A program made the position numbers and the translations under genes. Below the pieces are notes generated by a model. That model did no database searches. It saw only the letters and a list, made by a program, of their open reading frames with translations, and was not told the origin of the DNA. This document shows positions 1 to 4,679 of a stretch of DNA of 5,166 nucleotides, in pieces. Positions within the stretch are counted from its first letter, which is position 1; every line of letters begins with the position of its first letter. Location: the NCBI GenBank assembly GCA_934659475.1, contig CAKUHX010000118.1:1-5166 (forward strand), in the 5' to 3' direction. Origin of the DNA: an uncultured Oscillospiraceae bacterium. GTDB lineage: Bacteria; Bacillota; Clostridia; Oscillospirales; Oscillospiraceae.

Positions 1-1163
1 TGGACACCGGCGGCATCGAGCCGGGCACCGACGACCAGATCCTGTCCTTTATGCGGGAGCAGGCGGAGATCGCCATTCAGGCGGCCACGGTGATCGTCTT
101 TGTGTGCGACATCAAGACCGGCCTGACCGCCGCCGATCAGGATGTGGCCAACATGCTGCTGCGCTCCCAAAAGCCGGTGGTACTGGCGGTAAACAAAATG
201 GATCAGGTGGGCAATCTGAACCCGGATATTTACGAGTTCTATAACCTGGGCCTTGGGGACCCCATCGCCGTCTCCGCTGTCCACGGTCATGGCACCGGAG
301 ACCTGCTGGACGCCTGCTTTGAGTATTTCCCCCCGGAGCAGGAGGAAGAGGAGGACGACGACGTCATCAAGGTGGCCATCATCGGCAAGCCCAACGTGGG
401 CAAGTCCTCTTTGACCAACCGCATTTTGGGGGAGGAACGGGTCATCGTCTCCGACGTGGCGGGCACCACCCGGGACGCGGTGGACAGCTACTTTGAAAAC
501 GCCAAGGGCAGATACCTGATCATCGATACCGCCGGGATGCGGAAGAAGTCCAAGGTGGAGGACCGGGTGGAGAAGTTCTCCGTCCTGCGGGCCACCATGG
601 CCATTGAGCGGGCGGACGTGTGCCTGATCATGATCGACGCCCGGGAGGGGGTCACAGAGCAGGACACCAAGGTGGCCGGTCTGGCCCACGAGGCGGGCAA
701 GGCCTGTATCATCGTGGTGAACAAGTGGGACGCCGTTGAGAAGGACGGCAAGACCATGGACAGGATGCGCCAGGATGTGATGCGGGATCTGTCCTATATG
801 ACCTATGCCCCTGTCGTGTTCATCTCTGCCCTGACGGGACAGCGGGTGGACCGGCTGTTTGACCTGATCAACTATGTGAACGATCAGGCCACCACACGGA
901 TCACTACCGGCATGCTCAACTCGGTGCTGGCCGATGCCACCGCCCGGGTGCAGCCTCCCACGGACAAGGGCCGCCGCCTGAAGATCTACTACATGACCCA
1001 GGCGGGCATCCGGCCGCCCCACTTCATCTGCTTCTGCAATGATGCCCGGCTGTTCCACTTCTCCTATCAGCGGTATCTGGAGAACCAGATCCGCTCCACC
1101 TTCGGCCTGGAGGGCACCCCCGTGCGCATGACCATCCGCCAGAAGGGCGACCAGGAGGGGTGA
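1..1163 (+). CDS. der: Ribosome-assembly GTPase Der (EngA), 3' part; 5' end lies outside the window
   Basis: Der is a double-GTPase that binds the 50S subunit and is needed for its maturation in the cytoplasm. The reading frame is open from base 3 and 386 residues are visible, against about 440 for Firmicute Der, so roughly 55 N-terminal residues including the first P-loop are missing. The visible part opens with the first domain's DTGG (G3) motif. NKMD (G4) is near visible residue 64 and an SA (G5) motif follows. A very acidic linker (EQEEEEDDD, visible residues 112-120) leads to the second GTPase domain: GKPNVGKSS P-loop at about 128, DTAG at about 175, NKWD at about 240 and an ISA motif at about 275. 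The C-terminal KH-like domain runs to the TGA at 1161-1163. All expected motifs in the visible part are intact. The gene's last codons carry the ribosome binding site for plsY, one base downstream of the stop, so the two are probably co-transcribed. Confidence 0.96.
   Translation, partial: DTGGIEPGTDDQILSFMREQAEIAIQAATVIVFVCDIKTGLTAADQDVANMLLRSQKPVVLAVNKMDQVGNLNPDIYEFYNLGLGDPIAVSAVHGHGTGDLLDACFEYFPPEQEEEEDDDVIKVAIIGKPNVGKSSLTNRILGEERVIVSDVAGTTRDAVDSYFENAKGRYLIIDTAGMRKKSKVEDRVEKFSVLRATMAIERADVCLIMIDAREGVTEQDTKVAGLAHEAGKACIIVVNKWDAVEKDGKTMDRMRQDVMRDLSYMTYAPVVFISALTGQRVDRLFDLINYVNDQATTRITTGMLNSVLADATARVQPPTDKGRRLKIYYMTQAGIRPPHFICFCNDARLFHFSYQRYLENQIRSTFGLEGTPVRMTIRQKGDQEG
1153..1160 (+). promoter_or_regulatory. 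Ribosome binding site of plsY, inside the end of der
   Basis: AGGAGGGG lies four bases before the ATG at 1165 and inside the last codons of der. It fixes the plsY start and suggests translational coupling between der and plsY. The spacing is slightly short, but the purine match to the anti-Shine-Dalgarno sequence is strong. Confidence 0.75.
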
Positions 1164-1164
1164 C

Positions 1165-1854
1165 ATGGGCGCTGTGATCTGGTTTGTTTTGAGCCATATG
1201 GAGTTCTGGCTGGCAGCGGTGATCGCCTATTTCTGCGGCTGCTTCAACGGGGCGGTGATCGTGTCCAAGTATATCCTCCACGATGATGTGCGCACCCACG
1301 GCAGCGGCAACGCCGGCCTGACCAACTTCCACCGCACCTTCGGCGGGCCGCTGACCCTTGTGGTCATCCTGTGCGACGTGCTGAAGGCGGTGGCGGCCAT
1401 CCTGATCGCGCTGTGGCTGGCCGGGCGGTTCGACCCGCGGATCATGCCGGACTTTCCCCTGGAGCAGGCTCTGGCGGACTACTACGCGGTGCTGTTCAAA
1501 TACTGGGCGGGACTGTTCTGCCTGCTGGGCCATATGTTCCCCTGCATGTTTCATTTCAAGGGGGGCAAGGGCATCCTGTCCGGCGGCACCATCGCCATTA
1601 TGATCGACTGGCGCATCGCCCTGGTGGTCTGGGGCGGCTTTCTGGTGCTGGTGGTGCTCACCCGGTATGTGTCCCTGGGCTCCTGCTTCGCCGGGGCGGC
1701 CTTCCCGGTGTGCAGCCTGGTCCTGTACCGGGACGGGATCATCACCGTGCTCGCCCTGCTGATCGGCGGGCTGATCCTGTACATGCACCGGGGCAATATC
1801 CACCGTCTGCTCACCGGGACGGAGAACAAGCTGAGCTTTCATAAGAGGAAATAA
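1165..1854 (+). CDS. plsY: Glycerol-3-phosphate acyltransferase PlsY (acyl-phosphate dependent)
   Basis: PlsY is a polytopic membrane enzyme that transfers an acyl group from acyl-phosphate (made by PlsX) to glycerol-3-phosphate, giving lysophosphatidic acid. The 229-residue protein shows the three family motifs: GSGNAGLTN (residues 46-54), GHMFP followed by FKGGKG (122-136), and HRGNIHRLLTGTENK near the C-terminus (208-222). Hydrophobic stretches at about 12-34, 61-86, 111-126, 141-166 and 190-206 fit a multi-pass protein. There is no cleavable signal peptide, as expected. The protein is some 20-30 residues longer than the usual ~200. Most of the extra length lies in the loop around residues 87-108, between the second hydrophobic segment and the GHMFP motif. 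The start is fixed by the strong ribosome binding site within der. Its substrate is produced by the next gene, gpsA, 49 bases downstream. Confidence 0.95.
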   Translation: MGAVIWFVLSHMEFWLAAVIAYFCGCFNGAVIVSKYILHDDVRTHGSGNAGLTNFHRTFGGPLTLVVILCDVLKAVAAILIALWLAGRFDPRIMPDFPLEQALADYYAVLFKYWAGLFCLLGHMFPCMFHFKGGKGILSGGTIAIMIDWRIALVVWGGFLVLVVLTRYVSLGSCFAGAAFPVCSLVLYRDGIITVLALLIGGLILYMHRGNIHRLLTGTENKLSFHKRK

Positions 1855-1891
1855 GGTCCCGTATAGGGATGCCATGCAATGCTGAATAATC

Positions 1892-1896
1892 GGAGG
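1892..1896 (+). promoter_or_regulatory. Ribosome binding site of gpsA
   Basis: GGAGG sits seven bases upstream of the ATG at 1904, within the 49-base gap after plsY. No convincing promoter or terminator is visible in this gap, so gpsA is probably read from the upstream transcript. Confidence 0.75.
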
Positions 1897-1903
1897 TTTT
1901 ACC

Positions 1904-2905
1904 ATGAAGATCACGGTCGTAGGAAGCGGCGGCTGGGGCACGGCCCTGGCCCTGCTGCTGCTGGAAAACGGACATGACGTCACCCTGTGGTCCTACCACG
2001 AGGCGGAGTGCAGCGAGCTGCGGGAGAACCGGGAGAACCACCTGCTGAAGGGGGTCCGCCTGCCCGACGGGCTGAAATTCACCACCGATCTGGCGGCCGT
2101 GAAGGGCTGCGGCCTGGTGGTGATGGCCACCCCGTCCTTCGCCGTGCGCTCCACCGCCGCCCAGCTGCGGGATCTGGTGGACGAGGGCACGGTGCTGGTG
2201 TCCGTGTCCAAGGGCATCGAGAAGGACACCTCCATGCGCCTGAGCCAGGTCATCCAGCAGGAGGTAGGGTATAAGTGCCCCGTGGTAGTGCTGTCCGGCC
2301 CTTCTCATGCGGAGGAGGTGGGCCGCCGCATCCCCACCGGCGTGGTGGCTGCCGCGGATGACCTGAAGATCGCGGAATTCGTGCAGGATACCTTTATGAA
2401 TCCCCGCTTCCGGGTATACACCAGCGACGACAAGGTGGGTACCGAGATCTGCGCCGCCCTGAAGAACATCATCGCCCTGTGCGCCGGCTGCTGCGATGGC
2501 ATGGGCTGCGGGGACAACACCAAGGCCCTGCTCATGACCCGGGGCCTGGCGGAGATGGCCCGGCTGGGGGTGGCTCTGGGCGGCCGGAAGGAGACCTTTA
2601 CCGGTCTGGCCGGCGTGGGCGATCTGATCGTCACCTGCTGTTCTATGCACTCCCGCAACCGCCGGTGCGGCATCCTGATCGGCCAGGGCGTGCCCGTGGA
2701 GCAGGCTGTGAAGGAGATCGGCGCCGTGGTAGAGGGCTACTATGCCGCCGCCAACGCCCGGGCCCTGGCCCAGAAGGCGGGGGTGGAGATGCCCATCGCC
2801 CAGGCGGCCTATGAGGTGCTCTATGAGGGACGGGACGTCCGTAATGTGCTGGACGATCTCATGTCCCGGGCCAAGCGCTCTGAGATCGAGGAGAGTTGGA
2901 GCTGA
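1904..2905 (+). CDS. gpsA: NAD(P)H-dependent glycerol-3-phosphate dehydrogenase GpsA
   Basis: GpsA reduces dihydroxyacetone phosphate to sn-glycerol-3-phosphate in the cytoplasm, supplying the backbone of phospholipids. The 333-residue protein has the usual family length. It begins with the dinucleotide-binding motif GSGGWG (residues 7-12). Next come the SVSKGIEKDT segment with the conserved lysine at 103, and the LSGPSHAEEV motif (130-139). The C-terminal helical domain contains ALKNIIAL with the likely catalytic lysine at 187, GDNTKALLMTRG (203-214), LAGVGDL (235-241) and the SRNR motif (250-253). All hallmark residues are present. A small departure is GMGCGDN, where the family usually has GLGFGDN or similar. 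The start is supported by the ribosome binding site seven bases upstream. The gene ends directly before a strong terminator, which makes it the last gene of the der-plsY-gpsA unit. Confidence 0.97.
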   Translation: MKITVVGSGGWGTALALLLLENGHDVTLWSYHEAECSELRENRENHLLKGVRLPDGLKFTTDLAAVKGCGLVVMATPSFAVRSTAAQLRDLVDEGTVLVSVSKGIEKDTSMRLSQVIQQEVGYKCPVVVLSGPSHAEEVGRRIPTGVVAAADDLKIAEFVQDTFMNPRFRVYTSDDKVGTEICAALKNIIALCAGCCDGMGCGDNTKALLMTRGLAEMARLGVALGGRKETFTGLAGVGDLIVTCCSMHSRNRRCGILIGQGVPVEQAVKEIGAVVEGYYAAANARALAQKAGVEMPIAQAAYEVLYEGRDVRNVLDDLMSRAKRSEIEESWS

Positions 2906-2916
2906 ACAACTGCAAC

Positions 2917-2955
2917 AAAAAATGCCGGACAGGACTTTTCCTGTCCGGCATTTTT
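2917..2955 (+). terminator. Intrinsic terminator after gpsA (possibly bidirectional)
   Basis: An 11-bp GC-rich perfect stem, TGCCGGACAGG (2923-2933) with CCTGTCCGGCA (2940-2950), closes a six-base loop ACTTTT. It is followed by five Ts (2951-2955) and preceded by six As (2917-2922), which extend the stem by five A-T pairs. It begins 11 bases after the gpsA stop and separates the phospholipid genes from the arginine operon. The A tract on the left means it could also work on the opposite strand, although no converging gene is visible. Confidence 0.93.
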
Positions 2956-3067
2956 ATGCTCTCCGTCCGAGAGCGGCCGCTTTATCACAGTTGATCGCCG
3001 AAAACCGGAGGGGGCAGGGAATACAGTTTTGTTCAGACAGAAAATATGAAAAGCAGCACAAAAATAT

Positions 3068-3085
3068 GTTGAATATTTATTCACA
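3068..3085 (+). promoter_or_regulatory. ARG box 1 (ArgR/AhrC operator), perfect core
   Basis: The core TGAATATTTATTCA (3070-3083) has perfectly palindromic arms TGAATA/TATTCA. It matches all ten fixed positions of the known ARG box core TGAAT-N4-ATTCA, and the four central positions are A/T as expected. It lies about 70 bases upstream of argC. The arginine repressor, with arginine bound, is expected to act here and shut off the operon. The match is seen directly. The regulator itself is not in the window. Confidence 0.88.
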
Positions 3086-3108
3086 TAGTGGCAGTATAAA
3101 TGCATAAA
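3080..3108 (+). promoter_or_regulatory. Candidate sigma-70/A promoter of the arginine operon
   Basis: TTCACA (3080-3085, five of six matches to TTGACA) is followed after 17 bases by CATAAA (3103-3108, four of six matches to TATAAT). Transcription would then start near 3115. An alternative pairing is TTGAAT (3069-3074) with TATAAA (3095-3100), but its 20-base spacer is long. Either way the ARG boxes overlap the promoter, consistent with repression by blocking polymerase. The exact assignment is uncertain in such AT-rich DNA. Confidence 0.4.
3089..3106 (+). promoter_or_regulatory. ARG box 2 (degenerate), 3 bp after box 1
   Basis: The right half AATGCATA resembles the ARG box half-site, while the left half is poor. 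The core matches 6 of 10 fixed positions and all four central positions are A/T. What supports it is the spacing: its centre is 21 bp from box 1, leaving a 3-bp gap between the two 18-bp boxes. This is the classical paired ARG box layout, which lets one ArgR hexamer contact both. Another register at 3101-3114 also scores 11 of 14 against TGAATAAATATTCA but has less typical spacing. Confidence 0.5.
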
Positions 3109-3136
3109 TATTATGATACCCAGGTTGCCAACAGAG

Positions 3137-3142
3137 AAGGAG
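3137..3142 (+). promoter_or_regulatory. Ribosome binding site of argC
   Basis: AAGGAG ends nine bases before the ATG at 3152. It selects this start over the in-frame ATG at 3113, which lacks a good site, lies about where transcription would begin, and would add 13 residues not seen in ArgC proteins. Confidence 0.8.
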
Positions 3143-3151
3143 CTGATCGAC

Positions 3152-3907
3152 ATGAAAAAAGTATTTATCGACGGGAAAGCCGGGACCACCGGTTTACAGA
3201 TCTATCAGAGGCTGGGCAGCCGAAAGGACATTCAGGTCCTGATTCTGCCGGAGGAGCAGCGTAAGGATCCCAACTGCCGTCGGGACATGTTCGGTCAGGC
3301 GGATGTGGTGTTCCTGTGTCTGCCGGATGAGGCGGCCAAGCAGGCGGTGGAGCTGGCAGAGGGTCCGGACACCGTGGTCATCGACACCTCCACGGCCCAC
3401 CGCGTGGCCCCCGGCTGGGCCTACGGCTTTCCGGAGCTGTCCGCCGCCCACCGGGAGCAGATCCTCCTCGCCAAGCGCATCGCCAACCCTGGCTGCCACG
3501 CCAGCGGCTTTATCAGCATCGTTTACCCGCTGACGGCAGCGGGCGTCCTGTCCCCGGACGCGCTGCTGACCTGCTTCTCCCTGACGGGCTACTCAGGCGG
3601 CGGAAAGAAGATGATCGCCCAGTATGAGCAGGAGAAGACCGCCGAGATGGACAGCCCGGCCATTTACGCTATCGGACAGGGGCACAAGCACCTGCCCGAG
3701 ATGCGCAAGATCTGCGGGCTGGACCACGCCCCGGTGTTCTGCCCGGTGGTGGATGACTACTACAAGGGCATGGCCACCACAGTCAGTTTCCACGCGGACC
3801 AGCTGAAGGGCATAAACGGACCGGAGGGCCTGCGCCAGTGTCTGGCCCAGCACTACGCGGGGCAGAAGCTGGTGCAGGTGGCCGAGGCCGGCCAGGGTGT
3901 GATCGAC
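3152..3907 (+). pseudogene. argC: argC, 3'-truncated (N-acetyl-gamma-glutamyl-phosphate reductase, type 2)
   Basis: The N-terminal KVFIDGKAGTTGLQI (residues 3-17) is the NADP-binding start typical of the short (~310-residue) ArgC class. Further family motifs are FLCLPDEAA (54-62), DTSTAHRV (78-85), YGFPEL (91-96), the catalytic-cysteine motif ANPGCHASG (Cys115), GYSGGGKKMI (146-155) and GHKHLPEM (177-184). Similarity continues through HYAGQKLVQVAEAG (234-247) and stops near residue 252. The expected C-terminal ~60 residues are missing, including the DNLGKGASGAAVQ segment that completes the active-site domain. The promoter, ARG boxes, ribosome binding site and start are all intact, and no internal stop or frameshift is visible before the break. 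The 3' boundary is approximate, within about 3902-3916, because GGC repeats at the joint could belong to either gene. Confidence 0.85.
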
Positions 3908-4354
3908 GGCGGCGGCCCGGAGATCACCGAGCTGCTGCACAAGATCGGAAAGGAGACCCAGTTCGTGGACGGGCTGCGGGTCACGGATCAGGAGACCGTG
4001 GAGGCCGCCCAGATGGTGCTGTGCGGTAAGATCAGCAAGAGCCTTGTGAACCTGCTGCAGTGCTGTGGCGGCAAGGCCATGGGCCTGTCCGGCCTGGATG
4101 GCCACATGATCCTGGCCAAGCAGAAGGATACCCACCTGGGCTTTGTGGGGGAGATCACCAAGGTGGACCCCCAGCCCATTCTGGATGTGCTGGATGCCGG
4201 CTCTATCCCCGTGGTGTCCACAAAGCGTGTCCGGCCTGGGCCTACCGGCCTGACCCCGCCCTGGTGGAGCAGTGCCGGCGTCTGGCTCGGGCCAGCGGCG
4301 GCGCCCTGGCCTTTGAGAGCGACCCCGCCAAGGCTGTGGCCGGGGCGGACGTGA
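3152..4354 (+). CDS. argC: Chimeric open frame: truncated ArgC joined in frame to an internal ArgB piece, with an out-of-frame ArgF tail
   Basis: This 400-codon frame starts at the well-supported argC ATG but is a composite. Residues 1 to about 250 are type-2 ArgC (N-acetyl-gamma-glutamyl-phosphate reductase). Residues about 253-357 are the middle of ArgB (acetylglutamate kinase). Residues from about 360 to the TGA at 4352-4354 are argF DNA read in the wrong frame, giving a proline/tryptophan/arginine-rich tail (RPGPTGLTPPWWSS onward) without family resemblance. Both real families act in the acetylated ornithine pathway: ArgB phosphorylates N-acetylglutamate and ArgC reduces the product. Each is too incomplete here to be expected to work. 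Natural two-domain fusions of these enzymes, such as fungal ARG5,6, carry complete domains in the order kinase then reductase, so this is not that arrangement. The single frame could be translated if the sequence is genuine. Deletion or artefact is the most likely origin. Confidence 0.75.
   Translation: MKKVFIDGKAGTTGLQIYQRLGSRKDIQVLILPEEQRKDPNCRRDMFGQADVVFLCLPDEAAKQAVELAEGPDTVVIDTSTAHRVAPGWAYGFPELSAAHREQILLAKRIANPGCHASGFISIVYPLTAAGVLSPDALLTCFSLTGYSGGGKKMIAQYEQEKTAEMDSPAIYAIGQGHKHLPEMRKICGLDHAPVFCPVVDDYYKGMATTVSFHADQLKGINGPEGLRQCLAQHYAGQKLVQVAEAGQGVIDGGGPEITELLHKIGKETQFVDGLRVTDQETVEAAQMVLCGKISKSLVNLLQCCGGKAMGLSGLDGHMILAKQKDTHLGFVGEITKVDPQPILDVLDAGSIPVVSTKRVRPGPTGLTPPWWSSAGVWLGPAAAPWPLRATPPRLWPGRT
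3908..4222 (+). pseudogene. argB: argB internal fragment (acetylglutamate kinase), both ends missing
   Basis: The fragment begins at the GGGPEITELLHKIG motif, normally about 60-70 residues into acetylglutamate kinase. It continues with FVDGLRVTDQETVEAAQMVL, SKSLVNLL, GGKAMGLSGLDG, GFVGEITKVDP and VLDAGSIPVVST. These are the substrate-binding and central-sheet motifs of ArgB in their normal order. Missing are the N-terminal lysine/glycine motif that starts the kinase fold (KYGGNAM-like) and the whole C-terminal ATP-binding half, about 110 residues. The kinase therefore cannot be functional from this copy. It stays in the same frame as the preceding ArgC piece. No own start codon or ribosome binding site exists. 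The 3' boundary lies in about 4220-4240, where similarity switches to ArgF in a different frame. Confidence 0.85.
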
Positions 4355-4665
4355 TCTACACCGATATCTGGGTCTCCATGGGGGAGCCGGAGGAGGTGTG
4401 GCAGCAGCGTATCCAGGACCTGGCGCCCTATCAGGTCAATCAGCAGCTGATGGATATGACCGGAAAAGACAGCACGGTGTTTATGCACTGTCTGCCCTCT
4501 TACCACGATCTGAAGACTGAGATCGGCAAGGAGATGGGGGAGAAGTTCGGCCGGCAGGAGATGGAGGTCACCGACCAGGTGTTCGAAGGCCCCCAGTCCA
4601 TCGTGTTTCAGGAAGCGGAAAACCGGATGCACGCCATCAAAGCGGTTATTGCGGCCACCATTTGA
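4231..4665 (+). pseudogene. argF: argF, 5'-truncated (ornithine carbamoyltransferase C-terminal domain)
   Basis: Ornithine carbamoyltransferase joins ornithine and carbamoyl phosphate to form citrulline. Only the last ~140 of about 330 residues remain: AYRPDPALVEQCRRLA, ADVIYTDIWVSMGEPEEVW, YQVNQQLMDMTG, the ornithine-site motif MHCLPSYHDLKTEIGKEM, then MEVTDQVFEGPQSIVFQEAENRMHAIKAV up to the TGA at 4663-4665. The HCLP motif and the longer insertion after it match the argF type of Clostridia and enterobacteria. The carbamoyl-phosphate domain with its STRTR motif is absent, so the piece is not an enzyme on its own. It lies in a different frame from the ArgC-ArgB part upstream and has no proper start. 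The only candidate restart is the GTG at 4351, overlapping the stop of the chimeric frame. It ends 14 bases before carA. Confidence 0.88.
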
Positions 4666-4666
4666 G

Positions 4667-4676
4667 GGGGGAGAGG
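4667..4676 (+). promoter_or_regulatory. Ribosome binding site of carA
   Basis: A purine-rich run, GGGGGAGAGG, follows the argF stop and ends three bases before the ATG at 4680. It supports this start and the idea that carA belongs to the same transcript as the arg genes. Confidence 0.65.
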
Positions 4677-4679
4677 CAA

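Larger units (their letters stand above)
2956..3151 (+). other. Intergenic control region upstream of argC
   Basis: This 196-base stretch between the gpsA terminator and the argC start has no gene. The first ~60 bases are GC-rich and show nothing recognisable. From about 3020 the composition becomes strongly AT-rich, unlike the flanking genes, and carries the two ARG boxes, a candidate promoter and the argC ribosome binding site. No riboswitch or T-box fold is apparent. If transcription starts near 3115, the leader is only about 37 bases, too short for a T-box. Confidence 0.7.

Noticed and set aside
1024..1983. Long antisense open frame opposite der and plsY (319 codons)
   Set aside because: It mirrors well-supported genes on the + strand, its translation is low-complexity and rich in Q/H/P/G, and long antisense frames are common in GC-rich coding DNA.
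1811..2650. Antisense open frame opposite gpsA (279 codons)
   Set aside because: It lies opposite a complete, motif-rich gpsA and has no family-like motif; it is a shadow of GC-rich codon usage.
2956..3151. T-box or riboswitch leader for argC
   Set aside because: The likely transcript leader is only about 37 bases and I see no T-box motif or antiterminator; ARG boxes explain the regulation.
3113..3151. Upstream in-frame ATG at 3113 as the argC start
   Set aside because: It lacks a Shine-Dalgarno site, falls at or before the likely transcription start, and adds residues that ArgC proteins do not have; the ATG at 3152 has AAGGAG at good spacing.
4215..4242. Programmed frameshift linking argB to argF
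   Set aside because: No slippery heptamer plus downstream structure is evident, and the sequence between the two domains (rest of ArgB, N-terminal ArgF) is missing, which a frameshift cannot explain.
3896..4242. Insertion sequence or recombination site causing the junctions
   Set aside because: No transposase, terminal inverted repeats, target duplication or long direct repeat is visible at either joint.
3152..4354. A genuine bifunctional ArgC-ArgB enzyme
   Set aside because: Both parts lack essential portions (ArgC C-terminus; ArgB N-terminus and ATP-binding half), and known natural fusions use complete domains in the opposite order.
3593..4632. Two antisense open frames opposite the argC-argB-argF remnants
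   Set aside because: The + strand similarity to Arg enzymes explains the coding potential, and the antisense products run across the junctions without recognisable domains.
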